Of a stretch of 5,341 bases of DNA, positions 1 through 4,000 are shown in pieces. The stretch spans positions 1 through 5,341 of the forward strand of contig JAHJBW010000208.1 in the NCBI GenBank assembly GCA_018813405.1. Direction: 5' to 3'. The stretch's first letter is position 1; each line of letters starts with the position of its first letter. The notes beneath the pieces were generated by a model. It searched no databases, was not told where the DNA came from, and saw only the letters and a list, made by a program, of their open reading frames with translations. The stretch comes from Candidatus Margulisiibacteriota bacterium (lineage in GTDB: Bacteria; Margulisbacteria; WOR-1; XYC2-FULL-46-14; JAHJBW01). The translations under genes were made by a program, and so were the position numbers.

Positions 1-1
1 G

Positions 2-547
2 GCTGGCGAAAAAAAGTCCTTTGACTACGGGTTTGTTATCTTTGGGCTTTTTGCTTTTTCCCTGGCCACACTGTCCCTGGCAAAATCGTATGAATTGCTT
101 CAAAACAAGACCGAAGACAGCGGCGAATTAAAAAAACAGGCGTCAAAGACCAACTATGCCGTTATGCGCGGGGAAAATGAACGCCTTATCGAACTTAACA
201 AAAACCTTGATGAAAGGTTGGCCGACCTTAAAAAGGACCGCAATTCCCTTATTCAACAGCTCAAAAAATTTGAAGAGGCTTTCAAGGAAAGGGTTACCAA
301 TGAAGAATTCCTGAAAAAGACAGTTGGCGCCATTAAAAAAGAAAATCAAAAGCTTGAAGACGAAAAAAATCAGATTTGCCTGGATTTTGCGAGACTGCAA
401 AAAGAACTGGAAGTTTTTACCAGGATAGAGATAGAGCCCGTAAAAAAAGAGGAGGCCGTCAAGAAAAGTAAAAAAGGCGTAAAAACGAACGTGGCAAAAA
501 AGACATCTGCAAATAAGAAAAAAAGGAGCAGTACCAAAGGATCATGA
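2..547 (+). CDS. membrane-anchored coiled-coil protein with Lys-rich tail (5' partial)
   Basis: The reading frame is open from the left edge, so the start is upstream. The first in-frame alternative start is a TTG at 95, which would cut off an obvious membrane segment, so I treat the gene as 5'-truncated by the window. The visible part is 181 residues. Residues about 10-27 (FVIFGLFAFSLATLSLA) form one hydrophobic transmembrane helix. Residues about 34-139 are charged and heptad-like (NERLIELNKNLDERLADLKK), a predicted long coiled coil. Residues about 146-181 are a basic tail rich in Lys, Ser and Thr (KKSKKGVKTNVAKK), resembling histone-H1-like tails that bind DNA or acidic polymers. The stop overlaps the next start as ATGA, which implies translational coupling. 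I do not recognise the family. The TM-plus-coiled-coil layout recalls FtsB/FtsL-type proteins, but the long basic tail argues against that. Coding is well supported; function is unknown. Confidence 0.85.
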   Translation, partial: AGEKKSFDYGFVIFGLFAFSLATLSLAKSYELLQNKTEDSGELKKQASKTNYAVMRGENERLIELNKNLDERLADLKKDRNSLIQQLKKFEEAFKERVTNEEFLKKTVGAIKKENQKLEDEKNQICLDFARLQKELEVFTRIEIEPVKKEEAVKKSKKGVKTNVAKKTSANKKKRSSTKGS

Positions 548-1179
548 AAAAGTTCACTATAATAGCAGGATTGTTTTTTCTGTTCGCAATGTCTTCAGCG
601 GCCCAGCTTTCATTTTATCTCATAGACAATTTTGAGGACGGCACCTTTAGCAAATGGTTTGTTTTCGATAGGGTCCAGCCAAAGATAATAATGCCGCCTT
701 CGGTAGATAAAAAGGACCTTATCGCGGAATCTTGCGGTGAGTATGCTCTGCAATTGAAAGGTTCCACTACCGACTGGTATGTTGGAGGCATAGGCACAAA
801 CCTGACCGTTGATGCCAACGAATACTCAAGGCTCCAGCTTGACATGTTCGGCAGCCCATACGGCGGCAAGGTCAAGATAGAGCTTTACGAGGACGATAAC
901 GGCAACTCCATAATTGAACAGGACGAGTCTAACAACTGGTCCGCTACCAAGGATGATATTTGGTTTGTGGAGCTGCCTATTTTGGGCGAAGGTTACACCC
1001 GCTTCTCTATCCCTTTTTCCGCGTTCAAAGATGCCAATCCCGGGGTGGGAGACGATAAGTTCAATCCGGATAAGATGAACAATTCCGGCGGACTTTTAAG
1101 GGTGCAGTTAGTTTTTGTGGCTGACCAAAAAGAAGGCGAGATAGAAGCTGTTTTGGACAATGTCCTGTTGACCTATTAA
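544..1179 (+). CDS. secreted beta-sandwich (carbohydrate-binding-like) protein with EF-hand-like loop
   Basis: This is a 211-residue protein with a clear Sec signal peptide: MKKF, a hydrophobic core at residues 5-16, then SSAA|Q with likely cleavage after A20. The mature part opens with a DNFEDGTFSKW motif (28-38) and ends with LDNVLLTY (204-211). Both are typical of galactose-binding-like or CBM11-like jelly-roll domains, where the final strand carries an aspartate that often helps bind calcium or sugar. Residues 117-128 (DDNGNSIIEQDE) fit a 12-residue EF-hand loop with D, N, N, I and E at positions 1, 3, 5, 8 and 12, in a region where a plain sandwich would have a strand connection. The only mature cysteine is C64. 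The start ATG lies inside the upstream stop (ATGA). AAAGG at 536-540 is only 3 bases away and AGGAG at 524-528 is 15 away, so initiation probably relies on coupling. Export and fold class are fairly sure. The ligand is unknown and may be a glycan, peptidoglycan or surface polymer. Confidence 0.85.
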   Translation: MKKFTIIAGLFFLFAMSSAAQLSFYLIDNFEDGTFSKWFVFDRVQPKIIMPPSVDKKDLIAESCGEYALQLKGSTTDWYVGGIGTNLTVDANEYSRLQLDMFGSPYGGKVKIELYEDDNGNSIIEQDESNNWSATKDDIWFVELPILGEGYTRFSIPFSAFKDANPGVGDDKFNPDKMNNSGGLLRVQLVFVADQKEGEIEAVLDNVLLTY

Positions 1180-1196
1180 TATAAAGGAGGACCAAA

Positions 1197-2771
1197 ATGA
1201 GAACACGGGGAAAGGAAGTACTTAGATACGCTGTGGTGTTGCTGGGGGTGTTGCTGGTGGGAAGTGTCGCTTCAGCTTTTGTTTCCTTCAAAGATATCGA
1301 TCCTGAAGGCGTGAGCTTTCAAGCCGGGCCAACAAAGGGATTTGAGGGCCTTTCCATTGCCTGGGTCGAGACCGCGTTATATCCCAAAAATGTTTCGCAA
1401 GGCCGTGAACTTTTCCTGGAAGTTAATTTGACCTCTAAAGTGCAGGAGATCAAAGCCAGTTTCGATTTTGACAACAAAGATATTACACTGTATTCAGACG
1501 ACGGACTTTCCTGGAGCAGGGTCATAAAAACCCCTGCCAATATTCTTCCTGGCGTGCATGTTGCCAAGCTGGAGATCAAAGATAAGAAAGGCAATAAAAT
1601 AGCGCGTACCCTTGACTTTCTGGTCAAAGAAGACTCGTCCAAAGATATAAAGAGCAAATTTACCGTAAAAGTGCTTTCAGAAGCTCCCATAATCGACAAC
1701 GGGAAGGTTGTTGGTCAACTGGAACAGGGGGCCAGGGTAGAGGCTTTGTACAAGGCCCCATTCTATCGCATCAGGCTGGAAAACGGCAAAGAAGGCTGGG
1801 TTGAAGCTAACAATGTGGAAGAGTTGACCGGCGAGCTTTATCTGCAGGGATATAAATCCTATATTTCCAAGGATTATGCTAACGCGGCGCTGGCTTATAA
1901 GAAAGTAGTGGATATCGATCCTCTGCATTTCAAGGCGCATTACTGGCTTTCAAAAAGTTATTTGAAACTTGGCAAGGTTGACCTGGCAATAGCCCATCTC
2001 AACGAGGTGCTAGCGAAGAACCCAGAAGATATCGACGCGGCCCTGCTTTCAGCGCAGCTTTCCGAAAGATACGCGCAATTGGCGCAAGAGAAGCAGAATG
2101 AAAATAATTTCGCGGTTGCCGTTGACGCGTTTGAAAAAGTTGTAGCCCTGGAACCCGAGGATATCAATGCCTGGGTGAGCATGGGAAATCTCTACAAGAA
2201 AATGGGATCTGCCGATAAGGCCCAAAACGCCTATCTGCACGCGTTAAGAGTTGATCCGACCAACAATACAGCCCATGCCGCCATGAATACCAAAATATAT
2301 CAGATGGCATCTGCTCCAAGGGCTTCCGCGCCCATCATAACAGCCTCGACAGCCAAAAAACAGCCTGTCATAGCGCAAAATGTGGTAAAGGAAGAAAAGT
2401 TCAGGAAACTGGCCATGTTCGAAGAGAAAAGAAAAACTGCACCCACTTCTTCCGGGCTAGCCCAGTTGCCAAAAGATATGACCGCCAGCTCGATCAATTT
2501 TGTCAGGACAGCCAAGACCCACAAGGGCACAAACGTGAATCAGGCCATCGCTTCGGTGCTTAGCATGACCAGATCGCTGGGCACCAAGATATACGAGGAT
2601 GGCTGGCATGTCAGGAACAATCCTGGCGGCGGTACCCATGTCATTTATGTCTGCCGTCAAGAGCGGAATGGGAATATCGAGAACGAGAATTTTGAATTCC
2701 GCGTGAACGTTGATAACGGTGATATCCATCCATTGAACGCGAATGCCAAGCTGCTCATGAGCAGGTGGTAG
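1197..2771 (+). CDS. secreted SH3-TPR repeat protein with beta-rich C-terminal module
   Basis: This is a 524-residue exported protein preceded by a strong ribosome site, AAGGAGG at 1184-1190, six bases before ATG. Residues 1-27 are a signal peptide (hydrophobic 11-24, ASA|F cleavage after A27), though an uncleaved anchor is possible. Residues about 57-144 look like an Ig-type beta domain (YSDDGLSW, LPGVHVAKLEIKD). Residues about 154-208 match a bacterial SH3 domain (GQLEQGARVEAL, YRIRLENGKEGWVE), a fold that commonly binds peptidoglycan. TPR-like repeats follow at 213-246, 247-280, 281-324 (about ten residues longer than canonical) and 325-358, each closing with a (D/N/E)P-type end. An Ala/Ser/Pro/Lys-rich linker covers about 370-430. 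The final 431-524 is a separate beta-rich module (DGWHVRNNPGGGTHVIYVC, then FRVNVDNGDIHPLNANA) that I cannot name. It sits 17 bases after the upstream gene, so it is probably in the same operon. An envelope scaffold that touches peptidoglycan is the likely role; the partner is unknown. Confidence 0.88.
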   Translation: MRTRGKEVLRYAVVLLGVLLVGSVASAFVSFKDIDPEGVSFQAGPTKGFEGLSIAWVETALYPKNVSQGRELFLEVNLTSKVQEIKASFDFDNKDITLYSDDGLSWSRVIKTPANILPGVHVAKLEIKDKKGNKIARTLDFLVKEDSSKDIKSKFTVKVLSEAPIIDNGKVVGQLEQGARVEALYKAPFYRIRLENGKEGWVEANNVEELTGELYLQGYKSYISKDYANAALAYKKVVDIDPLHFKAHYWLSKSYLKLGKVDLAIAHLNEVLAKNPEDIDAALLSAQLSERYAQLAQEKQNENNFAVAVDAFEKVVALEPEDINAWVSMGNLYKKMGSADKAQNAYLHALRVDPTNNTAHAAMNTKIYQMASAPRASAPIITASTAKKQPVIAQNVVKEEKFRKLAMFEEKRKTAPTSSGLAQLPKDMTASSINFVRTAKTHKGTNVNQAIASVLSMTRSLGTKIYEDGWHVRNNPGGGTHVIYVCRQERNGNIENENFEFRVNVDNGDIHPLNANAKLLMSRW

Positions 2772-2781
2772 GGGGGCCGCA

Positions 2782-2804
2782 GGCACTGAGCCTGTCGAAG
2801 TGCC
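2782..2804 (+). repeat. REP-like hairpin A, overlapping the tRNA-Thr(CGT) 5' end
   Basis: GGCACT (2782-2787) pairs perfectly with AGTGCC (2799-2804) around an 11-base loop, GAGCCTGTCGA. The last three bases (GCC) are also the first three bases of the tRNA acceptor stem. No T-run follows, so it is not an ordinary intrinsic terminator. The same loop core is found in two other hairpins in this intergenic region, which marks it as a repeat family. Such palindromes resemble REP elements mobilised by RAYT (Y1 tyrosine) transposases. No transposase is visible here, so that link is inference. Confidence 0.8.
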
Positions 2805-2874
2805 ACCGTAGCTCAGTTGGTAGAGCAGTCGATTCGTAATCGACAGGTCACCAGTTCGATCCTGGTCGGTGGCT
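2802..2874 (+). tRNA. tRNA-Thr (anticodon CGT)
   Basis: This is a 73-base cloverleaf with all stems perfectly paired. The acceptor stem is GCCACCG (2802-2808) with CGGTGGC (2867-2873), and the discriminator is T2874. The D-arm is GCTC/GAGC (2811-2814, 2823-2826) with an AGTTGGTA loop. The anticodon stem is GTCGA/TCGAC around loop TTCGTAA (2833-2839), giving anticodon CGT at 2835-2837, which reads ACG (Thr). The variable loop is AGGTC, and the T-arm is ACCAG/CTGGT with loop TTCGATC. CCA is not encoded (the sequence continues TATTAA), so it must be added by a nucleotidyltransferase. The gene begins only 30 bases after the upstream protein stop, and I find no convincing promoter of its own, so it may be read through from the envelope operon. 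Confidence 0.97.
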
Positions 2875-2880
2875 TATTAA

Positions 2881-2891
2881 TGCCGGTGTAG
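2881..2891 (+). repeat. 11-base tRNA-Thr 5' fragment
   Basis: TGCCGGTGTAG here is identical to 2981-2991, which is the base before plus the first ten bases of tRNA-Thr(TGT), at an offset of exactly 100. It leads straight into hairpin B, and no D-arm or later tRNA sequence follows on the far side. It reads like a tRNA 5' end interrupted or replaced at the hairpin boundary. An 11-base match could occur by chance, but its position beside a hairpin of the same family makes a shared origin plausible. Confidence 0.55.
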
Positions 2892-2913
2892 TCCCTCGAC
2901 AAGGCTCGGGACT
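2890..2913 (-). repeat. REP-like hairpin B, inverted relative to A and C
   Basis: AGTCCC (2890-2895) pairs with GGGACT (2908-2913) around a 12-base loop, TCGACAAGGCTC. Read on the other strand, the loop is GAGCCTTGTCGA, the same core as hairpin A (GAGCCTGTCGA) and hairpin C (GAGCTTGTCGA) with one extra base. Four of the six stem positions differ from A and C, yet all six remain paired, so the structure is kept while the stem sequence changes. It lies between the two tRNA genes and has no T-run. Confidence 0.75.
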
Positions 2914-2924
2914 TAGGTTAAAAT
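2896..2924 (+). promoter_or_regulatory. candidate sigma70-type promoter for tRNA-Thr(TGT)
   Basis: TCGACA (2896-2901, five of six to TTGACA) and TAAAAT (2919-2924, five of six to TATAAT) are separated by exactly 17 bases. A start near 2931 would give a leader of about 50 bases before the tRNA at 2982, including hairpin C. The -35 box is the loop core of hairpin B, so the repeat itself may supply the promoter. This is prediction from sequence only. Confidence 0.45.
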
Positions 2925-2961
2925 AAGAATGCCAGCGCGATAAGCTGAATGTCACTTTGGA

Positions 2962-2984
2962 GGCACTGAGCTTGTCGAAGTGCC
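2962..2984 (+). repeat. REP-like hairpin C, overlapping the tRNA-Thr(TGT) 5' end
   Basis: GGCACT (2962-2967) pairs with AGTGCC (2979-2984) around loop GAGCTTGTCGA. It differs from hairpin A by one base in the loop. As with A, the last three bases of the 3' arm are bases 1-3 of the following tRNA, so the relationship between hairpin and tRNA is the same to the base. In the precursor RNA this stem and the acceptor stem cannot form fully at the same time. Confidence 0.8.
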
Positions 2985-3054
2985 GGTGTAGCTCAGCTGG
3001 TAGAGCAGGGGTTTTGTAAACCTCAGGTCGTGGGTTCGACTCCCTCCGCCGGCT
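2982..3054 (+). tRNA. tRNA-Thr (anticodon TGT)
   Basis: This is a 73-base cloverleaf. The acceptor stem is GCCGGTG (2982-2988) with CGCCGGC (3047-3053), including one T-G wobble, and the discriminator is T3054. The D-arm is GCTC/GAGC with an AGCTGGTA loop. The anticodon stem is GGGGT/ACCTC (one G-T wobble) around TTTGTAA, giving anticodon TGT at 3015-3017, which reads ACA and by wobble other ACN codons. The variable loop is AGGTC. The T-arm GTGGG/CCCTC holds a T-T mismatch (3031 with 3045), which is unusual; an A at 3045 would restore pairing. CCA is not encoded. It is probably functional because all conserved T-loop and D-loop bases are present, but it is structurally weaker than its neighbour. 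The promoter candidate at 2896-2924 may serve it. Confidence 0.93.
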
Positions 3055-3060
3055 AATTTA

Positions 3061-3089
3061 TTTTGTAAACCTCAGGTCGTGGTCCGAGT
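3061..3089 (+). repeat. partial tRNA-Thr(TGT) duplication in the holA leader
   Basis: Bases 3061-3082 are an exact 22-base copy of 3012-3033, the anticodon loop, 3' anticodon stem, variable loop and start of the T-arm of the upstream tRNA. Weaker similarity continues to about 3089 with one deleted base and two changes. The copy lacks the acceptor, D-arm and 5' anticodon stem, so it cannot fold as a tRNA. It occupies nearly all of the gap before holA and contributes the only weak ribosome-site candidate, GAG at 3086-3088. It is not a normal tRNA-integration att site, because the 3' end of the tRNA is not what is repeated. Confidence 0.85.
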
Positions 3090-3094
3090 AAAGT

Positions 3095-4000
3095 ATGAAA
3101 TCCCTATATCTATTTTTTGGCGACGAAGAATACCTTATTAAAAGCAAGCTCCGTTCTTTAAAGGAAAAACACAAGAACGCCAGCCTTGAAACCTATGATC
3201 ACAACACCACCGCCGAGGTCCTGGCCGAGACTTTGCGCATGAGCTCGCTCTTTGCTCCCGAAAGGTTAATAATCGTTGAGGATATCAATCTGGCGCGCTC
3301 TGAATGGCTGTTGGAGGTAATGCCCGATCTGTCGCCGGGAACAACACTTGTATTGCTGCCGGAACAAGTTGATCGCAGGAACAAGGTATTTAAGTATTTT
3401 AGCAAGCACGGCGAGATCTTTGAGGCCAGGGCCTATGCTCCATGGCAGCAGGAAGAAGCCGCGGAAGTGATATTGAAAGAAGCAAACATTAGCCGGCCCG
3501 CGGCCCGATTGTTGGTGGAGATAGTCGGTACCGATCTGAGGAGTTTAATGAGCGAGGTTGAAAAGATATCCACCTATTGCGGAGAGGGGCAGGCCATTGA
3601 CGAGGCGGCGGTCAATTTATTGGCGGTTTCGGGGGAAATGGATGCCTTTGCCCTGGTGAACTCCCTGCGTTTCAAGAACGCTAAAACATCACTTTTAATA
3701 CTGCAAAGGGCTTTCAGGGAAAAAACTGACCCTTTCTCGATGCTGGGGATGCTGGCACAGCAGTTTCGAATGGCGCTTTTGGTAAAAAGTTTCGGCGGGA
3801 CCAACCATTTTACCATAGCCCAGAGTATAAAAAGCACGCCTTTCTATGTGAAAAAGTGCCTTGAATTCGCTCAGCATTACAAAACAGAAGAGATCAAAAA
3901 TGTTTTGAACGATCTGCATGAGGTTGGCCTGAAACTAAAGACAGGGGCCAACGCCAGGGTCCTGATGTCTTTATTGGTGAACGATATCTGCAATGGATAA
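3095..4000 (+). CDS. holA: DNA polymerase III subunit delta
   Basis: HolA is the wrench subunit of the clamp-loader complex. It binds the beta sliding clamp and opens its ring so it can be loaded at primed DNA. The 301-residue protein shows the family landmarks in order: LYLFFGDEEYLI at 4-15, where the family has an inactive AAA+ fold; FAPERLIIVEDI at 53-64; TLVLLPEQVDRRNKVFKYF at 84-102; GTDLRSLMSEVEKISTY at 145-161 in the lid region; DAFALVNSLRFKN at 183-195; MLGMLAQQFRMALLVKSF at 216-233; and a C-terminal collar helix bundle ending in LKLKTGANARVLMSLLV (279-295). As expected for delta there is no Walker A motif. It is somewhat shorter than the roughly 340 residues usual for the family. The only ribosome-site candidate is a weak GAG six bases before ATG, inside a broken tRNA copy, which suggests modest translation. 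It overlaps the next gene by 8 bases. Confidence 0.93.
   Translation: MKSLYLFFGDEEYLIKSKLRSLKEKHKNASLETYDHNTTAEVLAETLRMSSLFAPERLIIVEDINLARSEWLLEVMPDLSPGTTLVLLPEQVDRRNKVFKYFSKHGEIFEARAYAPWQQEEAAEVILKEANISRPAARLLVEIVGTDLRSLMSEVEKISTYCGEGQAIDEAAVNLLAVSGEMDAFALVNSLRFKNAKTSLLILQRAFREKTDPFSMLGMLAQQFRMALLVKSFGGTNHFTIAQSIKSTPFYVKKCLEFAQHYKTEEIKNVLNDLHEVGLKLKTGANARVLMSLLVNDICNG

Larger units (their letters stand above)
2781..3008 (+). repeat. diverged direct duplication of hairpin plus tRNA 5' half
   Basis: Bases 2781-2828 and 2961-3008 align without gaps at an offset of exactly 180, with 43 of 48 bases identical. The differences are at 2792, 2805-2807 and 2817. Each block holds a REP-like hairpin followed directly by the acceptor and D-arm part of a tRNA-Thr gene. 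Similarity stops abruptly on the left and fades after the D-arm on the right. The tRNA part would be similar in any two tRNA-Thr genes, but the shared 5' hairpin at the same offset is not expected. It points either to duplication of the unit or to two independent insertions at the same target. Confidence 0.8.

Noticed and set aside
1293..1922. 12-base repeat GATATCGATCCT at 1293 and 1911
   Set aside because: Both copies encode the same short peptide (DIDP) in one gene; codon preference explains the match.
2751..2764. Perfect 14-base palindrome CTGCTCATGAGCAG at the end of the SH3-TPR gene
   Set aside because: It lies inside coding sequence, encodes ordinary residues, has no T-run and no second copy. 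As a hairpin it is only five pairs, so I do not call it a terminator or operator.
2457..2786. Minus-strand open frame of 109 codons, the start of a possible convergent gene
   Set aside because: It overlaps a well-supported + strand gene, its composition is low in family-like motifs, and it is a reverse shadow.
3012..3082. Integration (att) site of a mobile island, suggested by the direct repeat of tRNA sequence
   Set aside because: The repeat copies lie only 27 bases apart, omit the tRNA 3' end, and there is no integrase or cargo between them.
2772..3094. CRISPR array, suggested by repeated palindromes with spacers
   Set aside because: There are only three copies, with unequal spacing, mixed orientation and changing stems, and the intervals are tRNA genes rather than spacers.
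3055..3094. T-box or thrS-like tRNA-mimic riboswitch before holA
   Set aside because: The tRNA fragment lacks the 5' anticodon stem, there is no T-box sequence or terminator, and holA has no threonine-related role.
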